Below, piece by piece: positions 26,055-35,265 of a stretch of DNA of 64,000 nucleotides. Origin of the DNA: Fluviicola sp. GTDB taxonomy: Bacteria > Bacteroidota > Bacteroidia > Flavobacteriales_D > Crocinitomicaceae. The stretch is taken from positions 1-64,000 of the forward strand of contig JADLGD010000103.1 of NCBI GenBank assembly GCA_020849495.1, given 5' to 3'. The translations under genes and the position numbers were made by a program. Each line of letters opens with the position of its first letter. Positions within the stretch are counted from its first letter, which is position 1. The notes beneath the pieces are model-generated. The model worked only from the letters and a program-made list of their open reading frames with translations, did not search any database and was not told the DNA's origin.

Positions 26055-26261
26055 ATGGATCGAATACGACGTTTTCAACGGACAATGATTATCTCTTTAA
26101 CAGCCTTAAACTCTTTCGTTTATGGCATTTCGATGGATTTTTCTATGACGAAAACTTTTGGTTTCACAATCATTACCACCTCCATCGCTGCAGCAGCAAT
26201 TCTCGTAGTTGTACAATTCAAAAAAGCAAAGCTGAAACGAAAACCAATCCCTAAAGATTAG
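26055..26261 (+). CDS. Small two-helix membrane protein
   Basis: A 68-residue hypothetical with two hydrophobic helices (about 10-27 and 34-54) and a strongly basic tail KKAKLKRKPIPKD. A TATATTCG sequence at 26028-26035 is one base off the -7 consensus and sits 20 bases upstream, which supports expression. No family recognised. It may simply precede the S9 peptidase gene without functional link. Confidence 0.55.
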   Translation: MDRIRRFQRTMIISLTALNSFVYGISMDFSMTKTFGFTIITTSIAAAAILVVVQFKKAKLKRKPIPKD

Positions 26262-26306
26262 ATTTCAAAAGCCGCTTTCATTTCCAATAAATTCGATTTT
26301 TTGAGC

Positions 26307-26314
26307 TACTTTTG
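26307..26314 (+). promoter_or_regulatory. -7 box of the S9 peptidase gene
   Basis: TACTTTTG matches TAnnTTTG and ends 20 bases before the ATG at 26335. Confidence 0.6.
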
Positions 26315-26334
26315 GTGTTCTTAAAATCAATGAT

Positions 26335-28359
26335 ATGAAACGTTTGTTGCTGTCAATTTTTATCCTTCAATTCACTTTCTCCATCTTCGGGCAAGAACCA
26401 CAATTCAGTGTAGAAAAAATGTGGTCATTAACCCGTTTATCAGGCTCAATTGTTTCTCCAAACGAAAAACACATCTTTTACCAAGAAACCAATTACGATT
26501 ACACTAAAAATACAGGGACAACTACTCCTTTTTTGATGGACATACCAAGTCAAAAACGATCATCAATTGCTATTGAAGGTGCTTGGAATGTTGTTTGGAA
26601 TTCGAATAATGAATTGGTTTATTTAATTGCCGAAGAAAATCACACGGTGATGAAATCATACAATCCAACTACGAAAACTTCAACTACGCTTCATGATTTC
26701 GAAGAAACAGAAATTGAAGGATTTGTTCTTTCTTCTGACGGTAAACGTTTCGCTACTTTGGAAAGCATTAAATTAAGGCCAATTGTAGTTGACAAATACC
26801 CCGATTTACCTTTAGCTAAAGCAAGAATTGAAGAATCATTGATGTACCGCCATTGGAATGCATGGACAGGCGAAAAAGGACTTCATTTATTTTGGTATGA
26901 AAAAACAGCGACCAACTTTGTCAAAAAAGGAGATGTCATGAAGGGTGAACCGTTTCCTTCTGTAACTGGTCCTTTTGGTGGAATTGAATCCGTATGTTTT
27001 AGCGCTGATGGGAACACCATCTATTATTCAACAAAGAAAAAAAGCGGAAAAGAATTTGCTGTTTCAACCAATAGTGAAATCTATGCTTTTAGAACACAAG
27101 ACAACATCACCACCACTTTGACATCTGCCCACAAAGGTTATGATACCAATCCATTGATCAATTCAACGGGTAAAACACTCGCTTGGTTGAGCATGGAAAA
27201 AGATGGTTTTGAAGCAGATAAAAACCGCATTCGCATCATGGATTTAGCAAGTCGTCAAGAAAAAGATTTGACCGCAAATTTAGATTTGAGTGTTGACCAA
27301 TTTGTGTGGCATCCATCACAAGAAATCATCTATTTTATTGCTGCAATTAAAGGAACCAAACAGTTGTTTTCTGTGGACGTGAAAACATCAAAGATTACTC
27401 AATTGACAGCAGACCGCTGTGATTATGTGAATTTATCTGCTACAAAGCATCAAGTTATATTGGAACGTCAATCCATGATTGACCCCACTGACTTGTGGAT
27501 TTTCACACCAAAAACAGGTTTATTGGAACAAGTAACGAAAGTGAACAACGATAAACTTGCGAAAATTGCAGCTCCAACAGTGAAAGAAAAATGGATTACA
27601 ACAACTGATGGTATGAAAATGTTAGTTTGGATGGTCTTGCCTCCAAATTTTGATCCTTCAAAAAAATACCCAACCTTGCTATACTGTCAAGGTGGTCCAC
27701 AATCACCAGTTTCGCAATATTTTTCTTATCGTTGGAATTTCCGATTAATGGCTTCACAAGGCTACATCATCGTTGCACCAAACAGAAGAGGTTTACCAGG
27801 TTTTGGACAAGAATGGAACGATGCGATTTCAAAAGATTGGGGAGGCCAAGCAATGGAAGATTATTTAGTGGCAATTGACAGTTGTGTTGCACAAGAACCT
27901 GCAATTGACAAAGATAAATTAGGAGCAGTTGGTGCTTCTTATGGTGGTTATTCGGTTTATTACTTAGCTGGAATTCACAACAATCGTTTCAAAGCATTTG
28001 TATCCCATTGTGGCTTGTTCAATTTAGAGAGTTGGTATGGAACTACTGAGGAATTGTTCTTTGCAAATTCTGATATTGGTGGACCTTATTGGTTACCAGA
28101 AAACAAAGCATTGTATGCAAAAAACAGTCCTCATCACATGGTTGATAAATGGAATACACCAATGCTGGTAATACATGGAGGAAAAGATTTTCGTGTACCA
28201 GAAACGGAAGGTATGCAAGCTTACCAAGCACTACAATTAAAAGGAATTCCAAGTAAATTTTTGTACTTCCCAGACGAAGGTCACTGGATTACCAAACCTC
28301 AAAACGGGATTTTATGGTATCGCGAATACTTTGAATGGTTGGGAACTTACTTAAAATAA
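26335..28359 (+). CDS. S9-family serine peptidase (prolyl oligopeptidase / DPP-like), exported
   Basis: A 674-residue exported peptidase. After a signal peptide (MKRLLLSIFILQFTFSIFGQ) comes a beta-propeller region (about 25-400) and an alpha/beta-hydrolase domain (about 420-674). The catalytic triad can be read as Ser535 (GASYGGYS), Asp618 (KDFRVP) and His650 (EGHWI). Such enzymes trim dipeptides or acylated residues from small peptides in the periplasm; fine specificity is unknown. Single gene, -7 box at 26307. Confidence 0.9.
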   Translation: MKRLLLSIFILQFTFSIFGQEPQFSVEKMWSLTRLSGSIVSPNEKHIFYQETNYDYTKNTGTTTPFLMDIPSQKRSSIAIEGAWNVVWNSNNELVYLIAEENHTVMKSYNPTTKTSTTLHDFEETEIEGFVLSSDGKRFATLESIKLRPIVVDKYPDLPLAKARIEESLMYRHWNAWTGEKGLHLFWYEKTATNFVKKGDVMKGEPFPSVTGPFGGIESVCFSADGNTIYYSTKKKSGKEFAVSTNSEIYAFRTQDNITTTLTSAHKGYDTNPLINSTGKTLAWLSMEKDGFEADKNRIRIMDLASRQEKDLTANLDLSVDQFVWHPSQEIIYFIAAIKGTKQLFSVDVKTSKITQLTADRCDYVNLSATKHQVILERQSMIDPTDLWIFTPKTGLLEQVTKVNNDKLAKIAAPTVKEKWITTTDGMKMLVWMVLPPNFDPSKKYPTLLYCQGGPQSPVSQYFSYRWNFRLMASQGYIIVAPNRRGLPGFGQEWNDAISKDWGGQAMEDYLVAIDSCVAQEPAIDKDKLGAVGASYGGYSVYYLAGIHNNRFKAFVSHCGLFNLESWYGTTEELFFANSDIGGPYWLPENKALYAKNSPHHMVDKWNTPMLVIHGGKDFRVPETEGMQAYQALQLKGIPSKFLYFPDEGHWITKPQNGILWYREYFEWLGTYLK

Positions 28360-28380
28360 GCCCTCTTTTGCCGATTTAAT

Positions 28381-28388
28381 TAACTTTG
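28381..28388 (+). promoter_or_regulatory. -7 box of the MMPL-rfbA-prenyl synthase operon
   Basis: TAACTTTG, 19 bases before the ATG at 28408. Confidence 0.6.
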
Positions 28389-28407
28389 TATCCTATTTTA
28401 AAGAAAT

Positions 28408-31074
28408 ATGTGGAATAAGCTTGCCAATATAATACTTCGAAATCGTTTTTTAATCCTTGGAATCATCGCTTTGTTGACCGTGTTTTTCGGTTATCATACG
28501 ATCACAGGCTTAAGAATTGACAACAAGTATGGCAATATGTTGCCTAAAGACGCTGAAACTCAACAAACGTATTTGAAATTCAAAGAAATGTTTGGTGAAG
28601 ACGGTTCGTCTTTGGTTATTGGTATACAAGATGATTCATTATTCACGGAAGAAAAGTTCTTAAAATGGAAAGAACTTGGTGATAGTATTTTGCAATTGGC
28701 GGGGGTTAACTCAGTGATTTCTGAGGCAAAACTATTTACCCTTCGCAACGACCAAGATCGCGAAGAATTCATAGCAAAACCGATCTTTTCTGATACTCGA
28801 TTCAAAGAAAAAAGCATCGATTCCATCAAGAAAGAAATTCGAAACAACCCACTTTACAAAGACATGCTTTACAATGATTCATCGAATGTGAGTTTGATGA
28901 TGGTTAACATTGATGAGAAGTTTCTAGTAGATCGAAAAAAACAAAAAGTAGTCATTCAGATTGAAGAATTAGCAGCAACTTACGAGCCTGTTTTTGGTAA
29001 AGTTCATTTCGCGGGATTACCTCACATGCGTGTTTTGATTGGTAAACGTGTCATGAATGAAATGTACTTTTTCGTTGCCTTATCCATTTTGGCATCTTCC
29101 TTCATCATGTACTTCTTCTTCCGATCGATACGCGTTACATTGATTTGTAACATCGTTGTATTGGTGACAGTAGTTTGGGCCATGGGAACCATCGGCATGA
29201 TGGGTTACAACGTATCCATTATGATGGCTTTAATTCCGCCATTGATGATTGTTATTGGAATACCGAATTGTATCTATCTCTACAATAAATACCATCAAGA
29301 ATACCGACTTCATAAAAATAAGGCCAAAGCTTTATCTCGAACGATTCGTAAAACGGGAACTGCAATGTGGTTGACCAATGTCACATCTGCTTTGGGTTTC
29401 ATTACAGTCTGTTTTACAAGCTCTCAGAAATTCTTTGAATTTGGGGTTATTTCGACCTTGAACATCATGTTGTGTTATGTGGTTTCTATTTGTTTAGTTC
29501 CCATTTTTGCTTCCTTCTCAAAAAGCCCACCTGAAAAGCACTTACGCCATTTGGACCGCAAAGCTGCTGTCAAATTATTAGACAAGTTGGTTTTTATTAC
29601 TGCAAAAAGAAGACCTGCCATTTACATCATCACGATAGTAGTTACTGCAGTTAGTTCATTCGGTGTCATTTTCATGCAAGTGACAGGAAACTTGACAGGA
29701 GATTTACCATCAAAAGACCCCATCTTAAAAGACATCCAGTTCATGGAAGCGAATTTTGGTGGAGCTGTACCTTTTGAGGTAATGATCAAATACAAAGAGA
29801 AAGGACGATTGTTTAGCAAAAACACATTAGAACGTGTTGAATCGGTTCAACAATCATTTAAGGACGATACTTTGTTTGCAAAAAGTTTGTCTATTGTTGA
29901 CTTTGTGAAAGTAGTCAACATGGCTTACTACAACAACGATCCGGATCAATACAACTTGATTTCAAAACGCGACATGTTGCGTTTGAAAAAATACGTTGAC
30001 AATTTTAGTATGTCGAACAATAACTCGGCGTTTTCTTTGAAAGAATTAGTGGATACTACCAATTGCATTTTACGTGTTCGCACACAAATGAAAGACATTG
30101 GTTCTTATGAAGTATCGGATGAAGTGGCGCTTGTCAAAAATAGAATTGACAGTTTAATGAATCCAGATAAAGCTGATATTGAACGCTTGTATGCTAAAGC
30201 TGCGAAAGGCAAAAAAGTGTATTACGATTCCATTTTAGATAATTACTCATTTGTATACAATTCTTTGACTTCCGTTTTATCGAATGGCAATAGTGATAAG
30301 CAACTAGCATTTGACTCTGATCCTGAACTATTAAAAAGCTATTACAACAAACCTGATTTCTTGAAAAAATTACGCAAGGCGATTGATCAAGAATACTACG
30401 ATGTAGAATTAACAGGAACTTCCGTTGTAGCTTCAGAAGGAACGCAGTACTTGGTAAGTAATTTATTATCCTCCATCATTTTTGCCATCTTGTCCATTGC
30501 AGCTTTGATGTCAGTCTTGTTCTACTCATTCAGAATGGTAGTCGTTTCGATGATTCCTAATTTAATTCCGATGGTTGTAACAGCAGGAATCATGGGATGG
30601 TTTGGTATTCCGTTGAAACCTTCTACATTATTGATCTTCTCCATTGCATTGGGAATTACAGTTGATAATACCATTCACTTCTTGGCACATTACCGTCATG
30701 AAATCAAACTAAAAAAATGGGATTTAAAAGACTGTGTTGCCATTTCGATTCGTGAAACTGGTTTGAGTATCATTTATACATCGGTGATTCTATTCTTCGG
30801 ATTCATAGTGTTCGTATTCTCTGATTTTGGTGGAACTCAAGCTTTGGGATACTTATCAGCAATCACCTATTTTGTTGCATTGTTTACCAACTTGATCTTA
30901 TTACCAGCGTTGTTATTGAGCTATGAGCGCAAACTGACAACGAAATCATTTGAAGAACCATTGTTTGAAATCTACGATGAGGAAAGCGACATCGACTGGA
31001 ACCTGTTAGAAGTTCAATCAGACGATGAGGACGAAACAGAACAAAAATCTCCTGAAGATTCTAAAGACGCTTAA
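28408..31074 (+). CDS. RND-superfamily MMPL-type transporter
   Basis: An 888-residue inner-membrane exporter of the MMPL/RND (sterol-sensing-domain-containing) type. Each half has one N-terminal helix, a large periplasmic loop and a bundle of about five helices (bundles near 215-375 and 690-850). Proton-relay region candidates include [17 protein letters not shown] in the second bundle. The C-terminus is an acidic tail (DEDETEQKS). Such proteins export lipids or hydrophobic compounds. It heads an operon with rfbA (11-base gap) and a polyprenyl synthase (2-base gap), which hints at a glycan or isoprenoid-lipid cargo but does not prove it. Confidence 0.88.
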   Translation: MWNKLANIILRNRFLILGIIALLTVFFGYHTITGLRIDNKYGNMLPKDAETQQTYLKFKEMFGEDGSSLVIGIQDDSLFTEEKFLKWKELGDSILQLAGVNSVISEAKLFTLRNDQDREEFIAKPIFSDTRFKEKSIDSIKKEIRNNPLYKDMLYNDSSNVSLMMVNIDEKFLVDRKKQKVVIQIEELAATYEPVFGKVHFAGLPHMRVLIGKRVMNEMYFFVALSILASSFIMYFFFRSIRVTLICNIVVLVTVVWAMGTIGMMGYNVSIMMALIPPLMIVIGIPNCIYLYNKYHQEYRLHKNKAKALSRTIRKTGTAMWLTNVTSALGFITVCFTSSQKFFEFGVISTLNIMLCYVVSICLVPIFASFSKSPPEKHLRHLDRKAAVKLLDKLVFITAKRRPAIYIITIVVTAVSSFGVIFMQVTGNLTGDLPSKDPILKDIQFMEANFGGAVPFEVMIKYKEKGRLFSKNTLERVESVQQSFKDDTLFAKSLSIVDFVKVVNMAYYNNDPDQYNLISKRDMLRLKKYVDNFSMSNNNSAFSLKELVDTTNCILRVRTQMKDIGSYEVSDEVALVKNRIDSLMNPDKADIERLYAKAAKGKKVYYDSILDNYSFVYNSLTSVLSNGNSDKQLAFDSDPELLKSYYNKPDFLKKLRKAIDQEYYDVELTGTSVVASEGTQYLVSNLLSSIIFAILSIAALMSVLFYSFRMVVVSMIPNLIPMVVTAGIMGWFGIPLKPSTLLIFSIALGITVDNTIHFLAHYRHEIKLKKWDLKDCVAISIRETGLSIIYTSVILFFGFIVFVFSDFGGTQALGYLSAITYFVALFTNLILLPALLLSYERKLTTKSFEEPLFEIYDEESDIDWNLLEVQSDDEDETEQKSPEDSKDA

Positions 31075-31085
31075 TTACTTCAACT

Positions 31086-31946
31086 ATGAAAGGGATCATT
31101 TTAGCCGGCGGTTCTGGTACTCGTTTACATCCATTAACACTTGCAGTTAGTAAGCAATTGATGCCTATTTACGACAAGCCGATGATCTATTATCCGCTTT
31201 CGATACTCATGGCAGCTGGAATAAAGGAAATTCTCATTATTTCAACTCCTCATGATTTGCCTCAATTTCAAAAATTGTTAGGAGATGGTAAACAACTGGG
31301 ATGTGATTTTCAATATGCCATTCAAGAAGAACCAAATGGTTTAGCGCAAGCTTTCATTATTGGTGAATCGTTTATTGGTAAAGAGAACGTAGCACTCATC
31401 TTAGGCGACAACATCTTCTATGGTGTAGGAATGGATGATTTACTCAAAGAAAACACTTCTCCTGAAGGCGGAGTCGTTTATGCTTACCATGTAAGTGATC
31501 CTGAACGATACGGGGTTGTTGAATTTGACGAAAACATGAACGCTAAATCCATAGAGGAAAAACCAATTCAACCAAAATCAAATTTTGCTGTTCCCGGTTT
31601 GTATTTTTACAACAATGATGTCATTGAGATTGCGAAGCATTTGCAACCATCGGCTAGAGGTGAATATGAAATTACGGATATCAATGCAGAATATTTAAGA
31701 CGCGGAAAATTGAAAGTTGCGGTTTTAAACAGAGGCACTGCTTGGTTGGATACAGGAACATTCCCTTCATTGATGCAAGCTGGTCAGTTTGTTCAAGTTA
31801 TTGAAGAGCGTCAAGGATTGAAAGTGGGTTGTATTGAAGAGGTCGCTTATCGCAATGGATTTATTGATAAAGAGCAATTAAAACAAATTGCAGCGCCGCT
31901 TGTTAAAAGTGGATATGGCAACTACTTGTTACAATTGATAAAATAA
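31086..31946 (+). CDS. rfbA: Glucose-1-phosphate thymidylyltransferase
   Basis: Makes dTDP-glucose from glucose-1-phosphate and dTTP, the first step to dTDP-rhamnose. The 286-residue protein begins with the signature [11 protein letters not shown] followed by [18 protein letters not shown]. It also has LGDNIFYG, the EEKP motif and a terminal WLDTGT. rfbB, rfbC and rfbD are not in this window. It is translated between an MMPL exporter and a polyprenyl synthase. Confidence 0.96.
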   Translation: MKGIILAGGSGTRLHPLTLAVSKQLMPIYDKPMIYYPLSILMAAGIKEILIISTPHDLPQFQKLLGDGKQLGCDFQYAIQEEPNGLAQAFIIGESFIGKENVALILGDNIFYGVGMDDLLKENTSPEGGVVYAYHVSDPERYGVVEFDENMNAKSIEEKPIQPKSNFAVPGLYFYNNDVIEIAKHLQPSARGEYEITDINAEYLRRGKLKVAVLNRGTAWLDTGTFPSLMQAGQFVQVIEERQGLKVGCIEEVAYRNGFIDKEQLKQIAAPLVKSGYGNYLLQLIK

Positions 31947-31948
31947 AG

Positions 31949-32917
31949 ATGCAACAACTACCCGTTCTAAGTGCGTTTGTAGAGCAACATGCAACTCAAA
32001 AGCATTTTCCTGAAACACCAGAAAACTTATACGATCCTTTACGGTATTTCCTAAGTATTGGAGGTAAACGTATGCGTCCTATTCTCACATTGATGGCTGC
32101 TCAAGCATTTGATGTTTCTAAAGAAGAAAGTATTCATGCGGGATTAGCGATTGAGTTTTTTCACAACTTCTCATTGATTCACGATGACATCATGGATGCA
32201 GCTCCTGTAAGAAGAGGAATGCAAACGGTACATGAAAAATGGAATAGCAACATTGCAATTCTTTCAGGTGATGTGTTATTAGTAGAAGCTTACCAACAAC
32301 TTTTAGCTTATCCTGACCATCGTTTAGCGCCCCTGCTTCAACGTTTTAACCAAACTGCCATTGAAGTCTGTGAGGGACAGCAAATGGACATGGATTTTGA
32401 AGCCAGAGCAGATGTAAGCGAAGCAGAATACATTGAAATGATTCGTTTAAAAACTTCTGTTTTACTAGGCTGTGCCTTGGAATTTGGAGCCATATTAGCC
32501 AATCAGTCGGACGATACCCGCAAACGCATCTATGATTTTGGTGTGGAATTAGGCATTGCGTTTCAAATACAAGATGATTTATTGGATTTGTATGCCGATC
32601 CTGAGAAATTTGGAAAACAAGTCGGCGGAGATATTTTATCCAATAAGAAAACCTTGTTGATGCTTCGAGCTAAACATTTGGCAGAAAGCAAAAACGATTC
32701 GCGATTTGAGGAACTGATTCAAATGCCAGCCAACGAAAGCAAAATAGCAGCTGCGAAAGCACTATTCATCGAATTAGGTGCAGTTGAAGAAGTAACTTCA
32801 GTCATGAATGAGTATTACAACAAAGCAATGGCTGATTTGAATTCACTTCCAATTTTAGAAGAACTCAAAGCACCTTTACACGATTTAGCTGACTACTTGT
32901 TAAACAGAGAACATTAA
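31949..32917 (+). CDS. Trans-polyprenyl diphosphate synthase
   Basis: A 322-residue enzyme that extends allylic diphosphates with isopentenyl diphosphate. The first aspartate-rich motif is HDDIMDAAPVRRG (DDxxD), the second is QDDLLDLY, and GGKRMRP is present near residue 38-44. Chain length (octaprenyl for menaquinone, geranylgeranyl for carotenoids, or other) cannot be fixed by eye. It is read from the MMPL-rfbA operon with a two-base gap. The carotenoid genes begin about 500 bases further on, in the opposite direction. Confidence 0.93.
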   Translation: MQQLPVLSAFVEQHATQKHFPETPENLYDPLRYFLSIGGKRMRPILTLMAAQAFDVSKEESIHAGLAIEFFHNFSLIHDDIMDAAPVRRGMQTVHEKWNSNIAILSGDVLLVEAYQQLLAYPDHRLAPLLQRFNQTAIEVCEGQQMDMDFEARADVSEAEYIEMIRLKTSVLLGCALEFGAILANQSDDTRKRIYDFGVELGIAFQIQDDLLDLYADPEKFGKQVGGDILSNKKTLLMLRAKHLAESKNDSRFEELIQMPANESKIAAAKALFIELGAVEEVTSVMNEYYNKAMADLNSLPILEELKAPLHDLADYLLNREH

Positions 32918-32976
32918 TAAGCTGATTCCTACGAATATAATTGACAGGAAATAACTATATTCTGTTGAAACTGTTA

Positions 32977-32984
32977 TATATTTG
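32977..32984 (+). promoter_or_regulatory. -7 box of the lipoprotein gene
   Basis: TATATTTG, 19 bases before the ATG at 33004. Confidence 0.6.
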
Positions 32985-33003
32985 CTTTGCATAATTAATC
33001 GAT

Positions 33004-33432
33004 ATGAAAACAAAAACAATTTTAACTCTTGCAACGGTTGTTGCAGCTACTACTTTTCTTGCTTCTTGTGGGAAATACGAAGATGGACCAGGTTTTACCC
33101 TATTAACTAAAAAAGCTCGCTTAACTGGTGAATGGGATATAAAAGAATACGTTGATGGATCTGATGGATCTGTAGTTGCCGAAACTAGCTCAGATACTTA
33201 TTTAATAGAAAAAGATGGTACAATTACTATTAAAAGTGGTAATGTATCTACTAAAGGAACATGGGAATTTGTTTCTGATAAAGAACAATTAAGTGTTACT
33301 GTTCCTGTTGTGATTTTTGGAGTAACTTATTCTGAACCTGAAATTTCAACTATAACTCGTTTGACAAACAAAGAATTGTGGATCAAAGATACAGATGGAA
33401 GTGGTGACGTAACAAAATTAGAGAAAATCTAA
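33004..33432 (+). CDS. Lipocalin-like lipoprotein of unknown function
   Basis: A 142-residue lipoprotein: signal peptide ending LASC (Cys22), then a beta-rich domain with LTGEWDIKEYVDG, SGNVSTKGTWEF and LTNKELWIKD. The LTGxW start and the late NKELW strand are typical of small lipocalin-like domains of Bacteroidota lipoproteins. Ligand unknown. Single gene with a clear -7 box and terminator. Confidence 0.78.
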   Translation: MKTKTILTLATVVAATTFLASCGKYEDGPGFTLLTKKARLTGEWDIKEYVDGSDGSVVAETSSDTYLIEKDGTITIKSGNVSTKGTWEFVSDKEQLSVTVPVVIFGVTYSEPEISTITRLTNKELWIKDTDGSGDVTKLEKI

Positions 33433-33453
33433 TTTTCACTTTATACAATACTC

Positions 33454-33483
33454 AAGGGCAGCTTTTTAAGCTGCCTTTTTTTT
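33454..33483 (+). terminator. Terminator overlapping the end of the lycopene cyclase gene
   Basis: aagggcagctt pairs with aagctgccttt around a TTT loop and is followed by a T-run. It ends the rightward lipoprotein transcript. The same bases encode the last residues and stop codon of the leftward cyclase gene, whose C-terminus is KKKAA. Confidence 0.75.
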
Positions 33484-34152
33484 GTTCATCCATTCATGAA
33501 TGGCAACAATGGGTAATAACATGCACAAATTGTAATACAAATCTTCAAATGGAATGGAGCCAATGCGCCAACCAATGATATGATCTTCACTGTACCATAC
33601 AACAGGTTCTGGTGTGAAAAATCCAGTTAGTATTCCATTCACAACTAAGAAGGGAATCAAAGCGACCATGTAAGTGAAAGCAAAATTGCCAAACCACTTC
33701 ACTTTTGCAGTAAAAGCAAAACCAATCACCAACAAAGAAGCCAAGCTGCAAGCAGTTAAGGTGTACCATTTATTGAGGTAAATAGCGCTGAAAAGCAATC
33801 CTGACATTCCGAAAGCAAAAGCGAAAACCTTTCCTAAAAGCTCTGTTTTGATCGTTGGAAAATACGCTTTCAATACTTCGTGGATGAACAAACAAGCATA
33901 AGGTACTACGAGGAAAAACAAACATTCTTCAAGAGGCAAACCGAACATCGATACCCCCATCAAGTACCTTGGTGTGAATCCCCAAATGGATTGACTGGTG
34001 AAATAAGCGTCCCAAATAATAAAGAAAGTACCAACAATTGCTATTGCTACAAAAATTGACTTCCAATAGGTATAGAAATGTACCTTTTTATCAAAACTCA
34101 AAAAAAATGGACCTGCAATTGTTCCAAGTATGATCCATAGGTACAAACTCAT
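33466..34152 (-). CDS. Lycopene cyclase, CrtYcd type
   Basis: A 228-residue membrane protein made of two lycopene_cyc-type repeats (CrtYc and CrtYd in one chain). The core motif FGLPLEECLFFLVVPY of the first repeat, and IPFEDLYYNLCMLL of the second, carry the expected acidic pair. It converts lycopene to beta-carotene or a related beta-ring carotenoid. Its ATG overlaps the stop of the crtZ-like gene (ATGA), so they form one operon. crtB and crtI are not in this window. Confidence 0.92.
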   Translation of the reverse strand: MSLYLWIILGTIAGPFFLSFDKKVHFYTYWKSIFVAIAIVGTFFIIWDAYFTSQSIWGFTPRYLMGVSMFGLPLEECLFFLVVPYACLFIHEVLKAYFPTIKTELLGKVFAFAFGMSGLLFSAIYLNKWYTLTACSLASLLVIGFAFTAKVKWFGNFAFTYMVALIPFLVVNGILTGFFTPEPVVWYSEDHIIGWRIGSIPFEDLYYNLCMLLPIVAIHEWMNKKKAA

Positions 34153-34628
34153 GCTTTTGCTGATTTATTGAAGTGGTACTTTTTCGCTTCTTTGTAATAC
34201 TTCATTGGAAACAATAACATCCCAAAACACTCGCCCTCTTCTTTAGAAGTGTGTTTATGGTGTATTTTATGTGCTTTACGAATAGCCGTAAAATAAGGGT
34301 GTTCAATTTGTTTCACCCATTTAAAGCGTTGATGTATAAACACATCATGCACTAGAAAATAGGCGATTCCATAAACAGCAATTCCATAACCAATCCAAAC
34401 CGGCACATAAAAGTCATACATCATCCCTAACATGATACACAACCAAGAAGGTATTGCAAAAATGAGAAAGAAAACATCGTTTTTTTCAAACAATTCACCA
34501 TTTACTTTATGGTGATCTTCATGGAAAAACCACATGGATCCGTGCATAAGGTATTTATGCGCCAACCAAGCAACAAACTCCATTCCGATGAAAGCTGCAA
34601 TCAACACAAAAGGTCCCCACCAATACAT
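34149..34628 (-). CDS. crtZ: Beta-carotene hydroxylase (CrtZ-like)
   Basis: A 159-residue membrane di-iron hydroxylase of the fatty-acid-hydroxylase superfamily that adds 3-hydroxyl groups to beta-rings (zeaxanthin formation). The histidine clusters are visible: HKYLMHG, HEDHHK, HDVFIH and HKIHHKH. The ATG at 34628 was preferred to a TTG three codons earlier; it starts one base after the preceding stop. It overlaps the cyclase gene by four bases. Confidence 0.92.
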   Translation of the reverse strand: MYWWGPFVLIAAFIGMEFVAWLAHKYLMHGSMWFFHEDHHKVNGELFEKNDVFFLIFAIPSWLCIMLGMMYDFYVPVWIGYGIAVYGIAYFLVHDVFIHQRFKWVKQIEHPYFTAIRKAHKIHHKHTSKEEGECFGMLLFPMKYYKEAKKYHFNKSAKA

Positions 34629-34629
34629 C

Positions 34630-35265
34630 TTATACAAAGTTTAAAATCCCGAAAAACAGTATCAAGATAACAAATAAACCAACAGCAACAGGATTTTGTT
34701 CACTTGTTTTGCGTTTTATTATCCAAAGGTGCACAAAAAAGGAAATAATCCACCAGCAAACATAATTGTAAACTGGGATAATTCCGTTGTGCCAAGACCA
34801 AAAATCACTTGCAACTGCTACCGGTTCTATTAAGAAATCTAATGCTGTCATGATACTCGCTGAAAGCAATGCTTTTACTACAATAGAAGTTTTTAGTCGG
34901 ACAACAAACGCTACACTTGCATAACTCAACATGACCCAATTAGCTGCAATGATCACTGGTACATCAAACAATTTCCATCCAAGATTGGCTCCGTAAACAT
35001 AATTCCCGAAAAGTAAACCTGTATGAATACCAATTAATTCGACACTAAATCCTACGATTCCAACTAACATAAAATCCAGCAAGCGCTTTTGGGAAAATGT
35101 TTTGAAAGAAATCCATAAACACAGTACGGATAATAAAAGATTCATCGGACTTAAGCCCAAAAAATAAGCTCTTGAATCACTCAATAATCCAAAAATACCC
35201 ACCGTATGAAATATGATCAGTACAGCAAGTAAAATGAACTGTTTGTATGTTTTTAAAAATTCCAT
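34630..35265 (-). CDS. CruF-like carotenoid biosynthesis membrane protein (DUF422)
   Basis: A 211-residue membrane protein with about seven helices and the family motif GIHTGLLFGNYVYGANLGWKLF (split by its Gly/Tyr core ELIGIHTG and FGNYVYG), then FLIEPVA and a WSWHNG loop, as in the carotenoid 1,2-hydratase CruF/BABR hydratase family. In Bacteroidota these proteins act with the cyclase and hydroxylase, but the exact reaction is unproven. The neighbours are crtZ and CrtYcd (same operon) and a TPR phosphatase gene whose stop overlaps its start by one base. Confidence 0.83.
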   Translation of the reverse strand: MEFLKTYKQFILLAVLIIFHTVGIFGLLSDSRAYFLGLSPMNLLLSVLCLWISFKTFSQKRLLDFMLVGIVGFSVELIGIHTGLLFGNYVYGANLGWKLFDVPVIIAANWVMLSYASVAFVVRLKTSIVVKALLSASIMTALDFLIEPVAVASDFWSWHNGIIPVYNYVCWWIISFFVHLWIIKRKTSEQNPVAVGLFVILILFFGILNFV

